NCBI RefSeq assembly: GCF_006546625.1
Contig: NZ_VIAR01000003.1
Span: forward strand, 1-64,000
Source of the DNA: Haloflavibacter putidus
Lineage (GTDB): Bacteria > Bacteroidota > Bacteroidia > Flavobacteriales > Flavobacteriaceae
Direction: 5' to 3'
Length of the DNA stretch: 64,000 nucleotides
Below the pieces are notes generated by a model that searched no databases, had not been told where the DNA came from, and was given only the letters and a program-made list of their open reading frames with translations. Of the stretch, positions 38,701-47,184 are shown piece by piece. Both the position numbers and the translations under genes were made by a program. Numbering within the stretch: position 1 is the stretch's first letter; every line of letters starts with the position of its first letter.

Positions 38701-41700
38701 ATCCTGCAGCAGCTGGTAGTAATACCTTACCAAATCCCGAACAAAATTTTGGCGGCATAATGCGGGAAATTACTACAACAAATTTTGAACAGTCTAACGT
38801 AGAGTTCATAGAGTTTTGGGTGATGGATCCTTACATTTATCCCGAAAATGCTACCACAAGCAATGGTAAAATTACGTTTAACTTAGGAAGTATTTCAGAA
38901 GATATTCTAAAAGACGGAAGGAAACAATACGAAAATGGCTTACCTAAAGACGGTTCTGCCGGCAATACCTTAAGTACAGCCTTTGGGCGCGTACCTTCTA
39001 ATCAGTCTTTAGTTTATGCTTTTGATACAGAAGGTGCAGAGCGCGTTAATCAAGATGTTGGTTTAGATGGTATTCCAGATGCAGACGAAGCAAGTGCTTT
39101 TCCTGAATTTGCTGGGTTAGAAGATCCGTCTAACGATAATTACCTATATTATTTAGCTGCCGAAGGAGGCATTGTAGAACGCTATAGAAATTATAACGGT
39201 TACGATGGTAACTCGCCCACAGATGTTGGTCAAAACAGCAGGGGAAATACTACCGTACCTTCTGCAGAAGACATAAATCGCGATAACACGATGAATACCA
39301 TAGACAGTTATTTTGAGTATGAGATTCCTGTTTATCCGGGTATGAGTGTAGATAACAACACTAGTAGCGTAGCGGGGGTAAACCAAGATTATATTACCGA
39401 TGTAAAAAATGTAACCACAACTTTGCAAAACGGACAGCAAATGGAAGTAAAATGGGTGCAGTTTAAAGTGCCTTTGCGTACCAGTAGCGAATACTCTGTT
39501 GGCGGTATTGCAGATTTACGTTCTATACGTTTTATGCGTATGTTTTTATCTGGCTTTCAGGATGATATTGTTTTACGATTTGGAACCTTAGATTTGGTGC
39601 GCGGAGATTATAGACGTTATACCCAAGCCGTGGAACCTAATGGCACAAACCCTGACAATACGCCAAATACCAGTTTAGAAGTAACAGCAGTTAGTCAAGA
39701 ACAAACCTCAGATTATGTTACGCCACCGGGTGTTGTTAGAGAAGAATTGGTAAATAACAACCAAACCATTCGCGAAGACGAGCAATCTTTATCACTTACC
39801 GTAAAAAACCTTTCTCCAAACGATTCTCGGGCGGTATATAAGAATTTTCAAGTAGACATGCGGCAGTATAAAAACTTAAAAATGTTTTTACACGCTAGAA
39901 GTTTGCCTGCGCCGGCGCCAACTTTGCAAGATGGGCAACTATCTGCCTTTATACGTATGGGAAGTGATTTTACGGATAATTTTTACCAAGTAGAAGTTCC
40001 GCTTAAGGTTAGCGATATTAGTTCTACCCAGCCGCGCGATGTTTGGCCGGAAGTAAACGACCTCGATCTACCTTTAGAATTATTACAACAAATAAAATCT
40101 CTAATTATAGGTAACGAAACTTATAATGCCGGAGAGCTTAACTTTTTCGATAAAAACCTAAATCCGGTTTCCGGTTTAGACACGCCAGATGAAATGCGCG
40201 TTGGTATAAAAGGTAATCCTAGTTTTGGCGATGTAAGAATGATTATGTTAGGATTAAAAAACACCGGTAATGTTGATGCTACCGGAGAAGTTTGGTTTAA
40301 CGAAATGCGTCTTTCTGACATGAAAAATCAAGGAGGTTGGGCTGCTGTTTTAAATATGGATACCAACTTGGCAGATTTTGCTTCAATATCTGCAACGGGA
40401 AGAAGAAGCACCATTGGTTTTGGCTCGGTAGAGCAAGGCCCAAACCAACGTAGTCGCGAAGATGTCAAGCAATACGATGTGGTTACCAACGTAAATGTTG
40501 GGCAGTTGCTACCCAAAGATTGGGGAGTTAACATTCCGGTAAGTTATAGCCGTGGCGAAGAATTAATAACACCACAATACGACCCCGAATATTCAGATTT
40601 AGAATTAGAAACTTTAATAGATAATACAAACGACGCTGCCAGAAGAGAAGAACTTAAAGAACGTGCAGAAGATTATACAAGACGACAAAGTGTAAGTGTA
40701 ATAGGTTTACGGAAAGATAGAACACAAGAAGACGCTAAACCAATGCCGTATGATATTGAAAACTTTACCTTTTCGGGAACTTACAATCAAGTAGACCATC
40801 GTGATTTTGAAATTGAAGAATCTTTAGATCAAAGTGTAAACGTTGGCGCTACCTACGATTATGGTTTTGAACCTTTCAAATTAGAGCCATTCAAAAATAT
40901 AGCGGCTTTAGATAGCAGTGCATATTACCAACCAATAAAAGATTTTAATCTTAATTTGTTGCCTACCAATATTTCGGCAAGTGGTAATATAATAAGACAA
41001 TATAACGAGCAAGTTTTTAGAGAAATAAACCTTCCGCCGGGTTCTATTGGTTTGCCAAAGTTATATCAACGTAACTTTACTTTCGATTGGCAGTATAACA
41101 TCAATCATAATCTTACAGAGTCATTAACTTTCTCTTTCAATACTATGAACAACCGTATTGTTAGAAATTATATAGATCCGCAAAGCAATCCAGATAATTC
41201 TATTGGCATTTGGGATGGGTTTTTTAATGTAGGAGACCCTAACCTACATTATCAAAATTTACAAGTAAATTACGATATACCTTTTGATAAAATTCCGGCG
41301 CTTCGCTTTTTACGAGCGCAATATTCCTACACCGGTAGTTTCCAGTGGCAAAAAGGCTCTGAAGTAAGAAACAGCTTACCGGGAATTCCAGATTTGGGTA
41401 ACAATATTCAAAATTCTAATAAGCATCAAATAAATGGCACATTAGAGATGAACAGCCTTTATAGTTATCTAGGTTTAAAGAAAAAACGAGGTCAAAAAGA
41501 TACACGCTCTCGCAGTAGAAGAGGAGATGGCGCTAACAAATTAGGTTTTAGTCGTAGTAGTAAAAACTTACAATCTGATGAACCAGCAACCAAGCTTTCT
41601 GCAGGAGATAAAGCGCTAAATACTGCTATTGGCTTAGCAACCGCAATTAGACGTATTACGGTAAATTATGATGAAACCAATGGTACTTTCTTGCCCGGCT

Positions 41701-42977
41701 ATACAAACGATGTGGGTTTTGTAGGAACTTTAAAACCAACTGCAGGTTTTACTTTTGGTAGCCAAGCAGATGTTAGAGAAATTGCAGCTAGAAATGGTTG
41801 GCTTACGATGTACCAACAATTTAACGAACAATATACAGAAACAGAAGTAAAGAATTTGAGCATACAAGCCAATTTAAACCTGTTACCGGATTTAACCTTA
41901 GACTTGAATGCAAACAGAATGTATTCTGAAACCTATACAGAAAACTATAGAGTTAGTCCGTTAGATTTGCAATACCGTTCTTTAACGCCCAACACTTACG
42001 GTAACTTTAATATTTCTACTATTATGATTGCTACAGCATTTAGCAAAAGCGATCAAGATTTTTCAGAAACCTTTCAAGAATTTAGAGATAATAGACTTAC
42101 CGTTGCCAACCGTTTGGCGCAAAATGCTGGGATAGATATTGGCAATCCGGATAATATTGATGCAGATGGTTACCCAAAAGGTTTTGGTAGAACCAGCCAA
42201 CAAGTTTTGCTGCCCGCATTTCTTTCGGCTTATACCGGTGGCGATGCCGGCAGTGTAGATTTAGGCTCTTTTAGAGATACGCCATTGCCAAACTGGAGTT
42301 TAAAATATACCGGTTTAATGCGTTTAACTTGGTTTAAAGATAAATTTAAACGTTTTAGTTTGCAGCATGGTTATACCTCGTTATATAATATTAACCAGTT
42401 TCAAACCAATTTAGAATACGATCGTAACGACCCTTACAGCAGTGCAAATTTAGATCAAGGTGGTAATTTTAGAAGTAAATATTTTATATCAAACGTAAAC
42501 TTGGTAGAACAATTTTCACCACTTATAAAAGTAGATATGGAGTTGAAAAACTCTATTAAAGTTTTAGCAGAAGTAAAGAAAGATAGAGCGCTATCACTAA
42601 GTTTTGATAATAATTTACTTACCGAAATTCAAGGTAATGAATACATTCTTGGTTTGGGCTACCGCATTAAAGATTTAAAGATTGGCACCAATATAGGAGG
42701 GCAAAAAAGAATCTTAAGTAGCGATTTAAATTTTAAAGCAGACGTTTCTTTTAGGAGAAATCAAACAATAATCCGATATTTGGATATTAATGATAGCCAG
42801 ACCACGGCGGGACAAGATATTTGGTCTATAACGTTTAATGCAGATTATGCGCTTACCAAAAATCTAACAGCTATCTTTTATTACGATCATACATTTTCAG
42901 AATACGCAATTTCTACCGCATTTCCGCAAACAACTATTAGGTCTGGTATAACATTGCGTTATAACTTTGGAAACTAA
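35739..42977 (+). CDS. sprA: type IX secretion system outer-membrane translocon
   Basis: 2412 residues, the very large barrel protein SprA (Sov in Porphyromonas) through which T9SS cargo, including gliding adhesins, crosses the outer membrane. Residues 1-29 are a signal peptide ending LFAQ. An extended N-terminal region with repeated SprA_N-like modules is followed by barrel strands to the end, with a terminal aromatic-rich strand LRYNFGN. The start is TTG at 35739, five bases after ruvA, so translation may be coupled. gcvH begins 18 bases after the stop. Length agrees with F. johnsoniae-type SprA. Identification is firm; strand positions cannot be judged by eye. Confidence 0.96.
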   Translation: MRETIFLNSLCKNLSVFLVAFLGASGLFAQEENQTEQDSTKTGYSLGQIQMANPQSIVHKYSYDPLLDRYIFVEKIGSVNVSYPLVLTPEEYEKRVMEEQMKAYFKEKSDAMTGRGDDAKDSQKNLLPIFYVNNTFFESVFGGSEIEVIPQGSVELDLGVLYTKQDNPSLSPRNRSNFTFDFNQRISLSLLGKVGKRLKVTANYDTESTFDFQNQIKLEYTPTEDDIVRKIEVGNVSMPLNSSLIQGAQSLFGVKAQLQFGKTTITGVFSEQNSERQTVNIQGGGAVQEFDKFILDYDENRHFFLAHYFRDNYDDALQNYPYINSNVQITRIEVWVTNRTNSTESLNNTRNIVALQDIGEASPENIGVLLDANGNPINPPSFSGFLNATPDSYPNNSNNNFNPMGITGPQQSVLTPAIRDVASVDQGFGVNSADVNEGVDYAKLENAKQLQNSEYTLNSQLGYISLNQRLSNDEILAVAFQYTVNGQVYQVGEFANGGVDATETQPNPTSPGNDVAINQNLVVKLLKSPVTNVNEPIWDLMMKNIYSLDAYQLEREDFRFNILYSDPQPLNYITQAPNATTPLPDDVEDTNLLRVFSLDRLDANNDPVIGGDGFFDYVPGITIDPQNGKIIFTSVEPFGEYLFKKLDNTPNGGSESYENPATYNENQEKYVFKSLYATTKTQAEQEEADKNKFQLKGSYKSSGQDGIPIGAFNVPQGSVTVTAGGRVLQEGVDYTVDYQLGRVKILDEALLASDTPIQVSTENNATFGQQTKRFTGLNVEHKFSEDLIVNGTFINFNERPLTQKANYSYEPVNNSIYGFNFNYTTEVPFFTRLVNKLPNIDTDVESNLSLRGEFAYLQPGSPKGDNFNGEATSYIDDFEASQTSISILSPLSWHLSSAPLGFGGEKANNDLSSSYRRAKLNWYTIDPIFYSNQRPAGINDDDLSQYSTRRVFIDEIFPDMDVVQGQSQAIYTLDVAYYPQERGQYNYNPAAAGSNTLPNPEQNFGGIMREITTTNFEQSNVEFIEFWVMDPYIYPENATTSNGKITFNLGSISEDILKDGRKQYENGLPKDGSAGNTLSTAFGRVPSNQSLVYAFDTEGAERVNQDVGLDGIPDADEASAFPEFAGLEDPSNDNYLYYLAAEGGIVERYRNYNGYDGNSPTDVGQNSRGNTTVPSAEDINRDNTMNTIDSYFEYEIPVYPGMSVDNNTSSVAGVNQDYITDVKNVTTTLQNGQQMEVKWVQFKVPLRTSSEYSVGGIADLRSIRFMRMFLSGFQDDIVLRFGTLDLVRGDYRRYTQAVEPNGTNPDNTPNTSLEVTAVSQEQTSDYVTPPGVVREELVNNNQTIREDEQSLSLTVKNLSPNDSRAVYKNFQVDMRQYKNLKMFLHARSLPAPAPTLQDGQLSAFIRMGSDFTDNFYQVEVPLKVSDISSTQPRDVWPEVNDLDLPLELLQQIKSLIIGNETYNAGELNFFDKNLNPVSGLDTPDEMRVGIKGNPSFGDVRMIMLGLKNTGNVDATGEVWFNEMRLSDMKNQGGWAAVLNMDTNLADFASISATGRRSTIGFGSVEQGPNQRSREDVKQYDVVTNVNVGQLLPKDWGVNIPVSYSRGEELITPQYDPEYSDLELETLIDNTNDAARREELKERAEDYTRRQSVSVIGLRKDRTQEDAKPMPYDIENFTFSGTYNQVDHRDFEIEESLDQSVNVGATYDYGFEPFKLEPFKNIAALDSSAYYQPIKDFNLNLLPTNISASGNIIRQYNEQVFREINLPPGSIGLPKLYQRNFTFDWQYNINHNLTESLTFSFNTMNNRIVRNYIDPQSNPDNSIGIWDGFFNVGDPNLHYQNLQVNYDIPFDKIPALRFLRAQYSYTGSFQWQKGSEVRNSLPGIPDLGNNIQNSNKHQINGTLEMNSLYSYLGLKKKRGQKDTRSRSRRGDGANKLGFSRSSKNLQSDEPATKLSAGDKALNTAIGLATAIRRITVNYDETNGTFLPGYTNDVGFVGTLKPTAGFTFGSQADVREIAARNGWLTMYQQFNEQYTETEVKNLSIQANLNLLPDLTLDLNANRMYSETYTENYRVSPLDLQYRSLTPNTYGNFNISTIMIATAFSKSDQDFSETFQEFRDNRLTVANRLAQNAGIDIGNPDNIDADGYPKGFGRTSQQVLLPAFLSAYTGGDAGSVDLGSFRDTPLPNWSLKYTGLMRLTWFKDKFKRFSLQHGYTSLYNINQFQTNLEYDRNDPYSSANLDQGGNFRSKYFISNVNLVEQFSPLIKVDMELKNSIKVLAEVKKDRALSLSFDNNLLTEIQGNEYILGLGYRIKDLKIGTNIGGQKRILSSDLNFKADVSFRRNQTIIRYLDINDSQTTAGQDIWSITFNADYALTKNLTAIFYYDHTFSEYAISTAFPQTTIRSGITLRYNFGN

Positions 42978-42995
42978 AAATTAAAAACAAAAAAT

Positions 42996-43376
42996 ATGAA
43001 CATCCCAGCAGAATTAAAGTACACCAAAGATCACGAGTGGATCAAGATTGATGGCGACATAGCCACAATTGGTATTACAGATTTTGCCCAAGGCGAGTTG
43101 GGCGATATCGTATTTGTAGAAGTAGAAACCTTAGACGAAACCTTAGACCGCGATGAGGTTTTTGGAACCGTAGAAGCCGTAAAAACAGTTTCCGATTTAT
43201 TTCTACCGCTAAGTGGCGAAATTATCGAGTTTAATGAAACCTTAGAAGACGAACCAGAAAACGTAAATTCTGATCCGTATGGAGAAGGTTGGATGATAAA
43301 ATTAAAAATGACAGACGAATCGCAAGTTGATGATCTTTTAGATGCCCAAGCTTATAAAGAAATTATTGGATCCTAA
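42996..43376 (+). CDS. gcvH: glycine cleavage system H protein
   Basis: 126 residues. Lipoyl carrier that shuttles the aminomethyl group among P, T and L proteins. The lipoylation lysine is K63 in TVEAVKTVSD. The typical opening KYTKDHEWI and the closing GEGWMIKLK are present. The other glycine cleavage genes are not in the window. Its 3' end overlaps the VanZ-like gene. Sitting downstream of sprA, it may be transcribed from the same promoter. Confidence 0.97.
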   Translation: MNIPAELKYTKDHEWIKIDGDIATIGITDFAQGELGDIVFVEVETLDETLDRDEVFGTVEAVKTVSDLFLPLSGEIIEFNETLEDEPENVNSDPYGEGWMIKLKMTDESQVDDLLDAQAYKEIIGS

Positions 43377-43764
43377 ACTAGGTTTGGTCCTAGCGGTAAT
43401 CTATACGCTCGCACTTTTATTACTTTCGTTAATAAGCTTGCAAGGTTTACCACAAGCAGAAGTAGAAAATGCAGATAAGATTTTTCATACTTTAGCCTAT
43501 GCCGGACTAACTTTTTTGTGGTATTTGCAATATTTTTCGCGCAGCACACGAAATAAAAAACGTCTCAAAAAAAAGCCATTATTGTTAATTTGTTTGGCAA
43601 TTGTGCTTTTTGGCATTTTTATTGAAGTGTTACAAGAAAGCATTACCGCTTACCGCACTTTTGACGTGTGGGACATAACAGCCAACTTTTTAGGAACGCT
43701 TCTAGCATTAATGGTTATTTTGGCCTTAGAACCGAAGTTAGAAAAAGTTAAAAAGAAATTATAA
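43342..43764 (+). CDS. VanZ-like membrane protein
   Basis: 140 residues in the long form, with four hydrophobic segments (about 13-33, 47-65, 79-99 and 111-130). DKIFHTLAYAGLTF near residue 45 and DVWDITANFLGTLLA near 108 are the VanZ-like family motifs. The ATG at 43342 would overlap gcvH by 35 bases; an in-frame TTG at 43366 would overlap by only 11 and remove eight residues, so the start is uncertain. Proteins of this family are of unknown function outside glycopeptide resistance; no resistance role is implied here. Its place behind sprA-gcvH is common in flavobacteria. Confidence 0.82.
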   Translation: MPKLIKKLLDPKLGLVLAVIYTLALLLLSLISLQGLPQAEVENADKIFHTLAYAGLTFLWYLQYFSRSTRNKKRLKKKPLLLICLAIVLFGIFIEVLQESITAYRTFDVWDITANFLGTLLALMVILALEPKLEKVKKKL

Positions 43765-43816
43765 TTTAGATATTTATAAAAAATAATTACATTAGCAATC
43801 CAATAACTACAAGATT

Positions 43817-44539
43817 ATGGAACCAAAGAAAAACCCGAAAAAAGATTTAGGAAGAAAAAGTGTTCTTTTTTTTCAAATAGGGTTGATTATTATGTTGTTC
43901 ATTACTTGGCGCGCCATCGAGTGGAAAACTTACGATAAGGACGATTTAGGTCAGCAAGTAGTGCAATTTGATCAGCTAGACGAAGAAGAAACGGTTGTAA
44001 TGCAACCCAATACACCTCCGCCGCCACCACCTCCGCCACCACCACCGGCTCCCGAAGTTATTGAAGTGGTAGAAGATGACGAAGAAGTAGAAGAACAAGT
44101 AATTGAGTCTACAGAGGTTACAGAAGAACCACAACCAGTTGAGGTAGAAGAAGTACAAGAAGTAGAAGAAGAGCCAATTGCAGACGTTCCTTTTACAGCT
44201 ATTGAAGATGTACCAATTTTTCCTGGTTGCGAGCAATTTTCTTCTAACGATAAAAGAAGAGCTTGCATGAGTTCTAAAATTAAAGACTTTGTAAACAAGA
44301 AATTTAATACAGATCTTGGTGCAGAATTAGGACTTTCTGGAGTAAACCGAGTTTACGTAAAGTTTAAAATTGATGCAAAAGGAAAAGTTGTAGGCGTACA
44401 AGCGCGTGCACCCCACCCAAGACTGCAAAGAGAAGCAGAGCGCGTTGTAAAAATGTTGCCAGATATGACACCTGGTAAACAGCGAGGAAAAGCAGTAGGT
44501 GTGCTTTACTCTCTACCAATCGTATTTCAAGTACAGTAA
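43817..44539 (+). CDS. tonB: energy transducer TonB
   Basis: 240 residues. One N-terminal membrane helix (about 17-37), a run of eleven prolines (67-77), an acidic Glu/Val-rich spacer (about 80-125) and a C-terminal TonB domain (about 135-240). The domain starts with PIFPGCE, has a second cysteine in RRACMSS, and contains VYVKFKIDAKGKV and the closing LPIVFQVQ. It transmits proton-motive force from ExbBD to outer-membrane receptors. ExbB/ExbD are not in the window. The polyproline run implies dependence on EF-P. It is followed by a terminator. Confidence 0.93.
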   Translation: MEPKKNPKKDLGRKSVLFFQIGLIIMLFITWRAIEWKTYDKDDLGQQVVQFDQLDEEETVVMQPNTPPPPPPPPPPPAPEVIEVVEDDEEVEEQVIESTEVTEEPQPVEVEEVQEVEEEPIADVPFTAIEDVPIFPGCEQFSSNDKRRACMSSKIKDFVNKKFNTDLGAELGLSGVNRVYVKFKIDAKGKVVGVQARAPHPRLQREAERVVKMLPDMTPGKQRGKAVGVLYSLPIVFQVQ

Positions 44540-44560
44540 TTATTTTATATAAAGTATCAC

Positions 44561-44597
44561 AAGCCTTCTCGATTTCTAATCGGGAAGGCTTTTTTTA
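44561..44597 (+). terminator. intrinsic terminator after tonB
   Basis: AAGCCTTCTCGATT pairs with AATCGGGAAGGCTT (one G-T pair) and is followed by T-run. The remaining bases to 44826 hold no clear gene or strong promoter box. Confidence 0.9.
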
Positions 44598-44826
44598 TTA
44601 GCTTTATAACCATTTCTTTATCTTTTTATACTTAAATTTTTCCGTCAAGCGGAAGAATAAGCTTTGCGCATTTTTAAAACTTTTCTGGTTTTTATTTACA
44701 AACATTGCCGTTTTAAAAAGTGAAAATCGCATTTTTTTATTCCGAAAAGTAAACCTCTACGCCAAGTTGATAATTAAAAAACTAGTTTTTTATGTATCTT
44801 GCCGAAGTTTTAAAGCCAGATAATAT

Positions 44827-46974
44827 ATGCGTCAATTTTTAGGTAGTTTATTGTTTATATTTCCCTTATTAATTTTTGGACAAGAAAATGTCGGTAAGTC
44901 AGAGCGGTATCCAATTTTTCCTGCTTGTGATAGTGTGAGTGCCAAAATGCAAGAAAATTGCTTTAATAAAACTTTGATTAAGAAATTAAAGGAGAATTTT
45001 AAGCTTCCCGCTTTGGTTGCAGAAGAAAATTATACCGGGCAAGTAACGGTTCTTTTTGAAGTGACTCCGGAAGGCAACTTTCGTAGTATTTATGTAGATG
45101 CTTATTACGAGGAGTTAAAAACAGAAATAGAACGCGTAATAAAAGAATTGCCGCAAGTAAAACCTGCAACCTACAATGGCCGACCTATTTTTATGCAATT
45201 TAAAATGCCGGTAAGAATTCCTATAGAAGAAAACACTGCCAAAACTTTACCTATAGACACTAAAAAGTATTCTACTTTTGGTGCAGAAAATACCAAAGAA
45301 ACAACCCAAACTAAAAAAAGTACTAACAGAATAAATACAGAATACGATAGTATAAGCAAAAATACCACCGGTAAAAATTGGGGAAATCCTTCGTATTCCA
45401 GTAACATTAATATTCCGTTTTCACACGAAGTTTACAGTAGGTTTGACGATGATTTGAACCAAATAGGTACAAATGCGCATACCGCGGTAAAACCATATTT
45501 GTATAAAAAAGTAAATACCTACTACAATTTTGAAGAAGAAAAGAAAAACTTAGCGTACGATACAGATACTTGGTTTGGTAGAAAATTTTTTAACGAGCAT
45601 TTGGTGCGTTTGCAAGGAGAAGATTTTTGGTTTACTGCAGATGTAGCAGCAGATTTGCAAATAGGAAAAGATTTTGATGCAGATTTTAATTATACCTATA
45701 ATAATACCAGAGCGGCTGTTATACAAGGTGGTTTGGGAGACTCTTTTAATTTTTATGCTGCAGTTTACGAAAGTCAAGGGCGTTTTGCGCAATATTTTAA
45801 TCAGTACGCGGAGTCTATTCGACCAGATGGCGGGAATCCGGCAATAATACCCGGGCGCGGAATTGCAAAAGATTTTAGAGGAGAAGATTATGATTATCCG
45901 CTTGCAGAGGGTTATATATCTTATAGTCCAAGTAAATTTTTTAATTTACAATTCGGGCACGGAAAAAACTTTATAGGAGATGGTTATCGTTCTATGTTAA
46001 TGAGTGATGCCGCCAGCCCTTATCCTTATTTTAAAGTAACTACCAATTTTTGGAAATTACAATATACCAATACTTGGATGTCTATGCGCGATGTACGGCC
46101 TGCAGTTACAGATAGTGGTTCCTTTAGAACAAAATACATGGCAACGCATTATTTAAGTTATAATGTTACCAAACGCTTAAACATTGGTTTATTTGAGTCT
46201 GTAGTTTGGGAAAATGACAACGATCGTGGGTTTGATTTAAATTACTTAAATCCAATAATTTTTTATCGTGCTATCGAGTTCTCTACAGGATCTCGGGGAG
46301 GTAATGCGCTTATTGGTTTAAGCGGTAAATATAAATGGAGTGACCATTTTAATATGTATGCGCAATTAATGATAGATGAGTTTTCTTCCGGCGATATTTT
46401 TGGTGGGAAACAAAGTTTTAAAAATAAACTGGCTTACCAAATTGGCTTAAAGTATTTTAATGCCTTTGATGTTAACAATTTGCAATTGCAATTAGAATAT
46501 AACCAAGCCAGACCTTATACATACTCTCATAACACCATAACGCTAAATTACGGCCATAATAACCAATCTCTAGCCCATTTGTGGGGTGCCAACTTTAGGG
46601 AAGTAATTGCTATTGCGCGGTACAAGAAAAATCGTTGGTATGGTAGTGCAAAACTAATTGTTGGTAAACGCGGCTTAGAATTAGAAAAAGATTTGGATCC
46701 TTACTACGGGGGCGATATTTATGGTTCTGAATACGATATAGAAACAAAAGATGGCAATGAAATTCTACAAGGCAATAAAACAGATTTCTTTTACGGCGAA
46801 GTAGAGTTGGGGTATATTGTAAATCCCGCTACTAATTTAAAAGTATATACCAATATAATTCATAGAAAATTAGATTCTAGTATTCCTGATACACCAAGAA
46901 AATTACAAGAAAACACTACTTGGCTAAATTTTGGTTTTAGAACAGACTTGTTTAACTGGTACTACGATTTCTAA
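44827..46974 (+). CDS. RemB-like gliding/outer-membrane protein with N-terminal TonB-like domain
   Basis: 715 residues. A signal peptide (about 1-18) is followed by a domain of about 100 residues that resembles the TonB C-terminal domain: PIFPACDS with a second cysteine in QENCFNK, VTVLFEVTPEGNF, and a closing strand. A linker (about 145-200) leads to a large beta-barrel-like region rich in aromatic strands (about 215-715), ending LFNWYYDF. The whole resembles RemB of Flavobacterium johnsoniae, needed for normal gliding, and the Wzi-like outer-membrane barrels. It lies next to tonB, with which its N-terminal domain shares family. Identification as RemB is from memory of the family and is moderate; the barrel and TonB-like domain are clear. 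Confidence 0.72.
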   Translation: MRQFLGSLLFIFPLLIFGQENVGKSERYPIFPACDSVSAKMQENCFNKTLIKKLKENFKLPALVAEENYTGQVTVLFEVTPEGNFRSIYVDAYYEELKTEIERVIKELPQVKPATYNGRPIFMQFKMPVRIPIEENTAKTLPIDTKKYSTFGAENTKETTQTKKSTNRINTEYDSISKNTTGKNWGNPSYSSNINIPFSHEVYSRFDDDLNQIGTNAHTAVKPYLYKKVNTYYNFEEEKKNLAYDTDTWFGRKFFNEHLVRLQGEDFWFTADVAADLQIGKDFDADFNYTYNNTRAAVIQGGLGDSFNFYAAVYESQGRFAQYFNQYAESIRPDGGNPAIIPGRGIAKDFRGEDYDYPLAEGYISYSPSKFFNLQFGHGKNFIGDGYRSMLMSDAASPYPYFKVTTNFWKLQYTNTWMSMRDVRPAVTDSGSFRTKYMATHYLSYNVTKRLNIGLFESVVWENDNDRGFDLNYLNPIIFYRAIEFSTGSRGGNALIGLSGKYKWSDHFNMYAQLMIDEFSSGDIFGGKQSFKNKLAYQIGLKYFNAFDVNNLQLQLEYNQARPYTYSHNTITLNYGHNNQSLAHLWGANFREVIAIARYKKNRWYGSAKLIVGKRGLELEKDLDPYYGGDIYGSEYDIETKDGNEILQGNKTDFFYGEVELGYIVNPATNLKVYTNIIHRKLDSSIPDTPRKLQENTTWLNFGFRTDLFNWYYDF

Positions 46975-47130
46975 GTAAAATCTTTAATTAAATTTATGGT
47001 TAATTGGCAATCTTTAAAAATCAAGCCGAGTTTATTCCGTAAAGAAATAATTAAAATACACTAAACGCGTACCAAAATTGCGAGCTTGTGTAGGTTGTTT
47101 TTTACCGAAAAATTTAACGCTTCTTGCCTC

Positions 47131-47160
47131 TTGCTAAGACTGTTTTTAAGAGTATCTTTG
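47131..47160 (+). promoter_or_regulatory. promoter of the ctaB-coxC operon
   Basis: TTG (47131-47133), 19 bases, TATCTTTG (47153-47160). This is a near-ideal Bacteroidota promoter. The leader to the TTG start is about 18 bases. Confidence 0.75.
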
Positions 47161-47184
47161 CAGCCGAAAAACAAGTGAATTTTT

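Noticed and set aside
43342-43764. Glycopeptide resistance (VanZ)
   Set aside because: Only the widespread VanZ-like membrane fold is present, in a housekeeping cluster without van genes.
43972-44298. Open frame antisense to tonB coding Gly/Ser-rich repeats
   Set aside because: It is the mirror of the polyproline and acidic repeats of tonB, with no promoter or start context.
46975-47130. Terminator after the RemB-like gene
   Set aside because: No convincing stem with T-run was found in this gap; only weak A/T-rich pairings are present.
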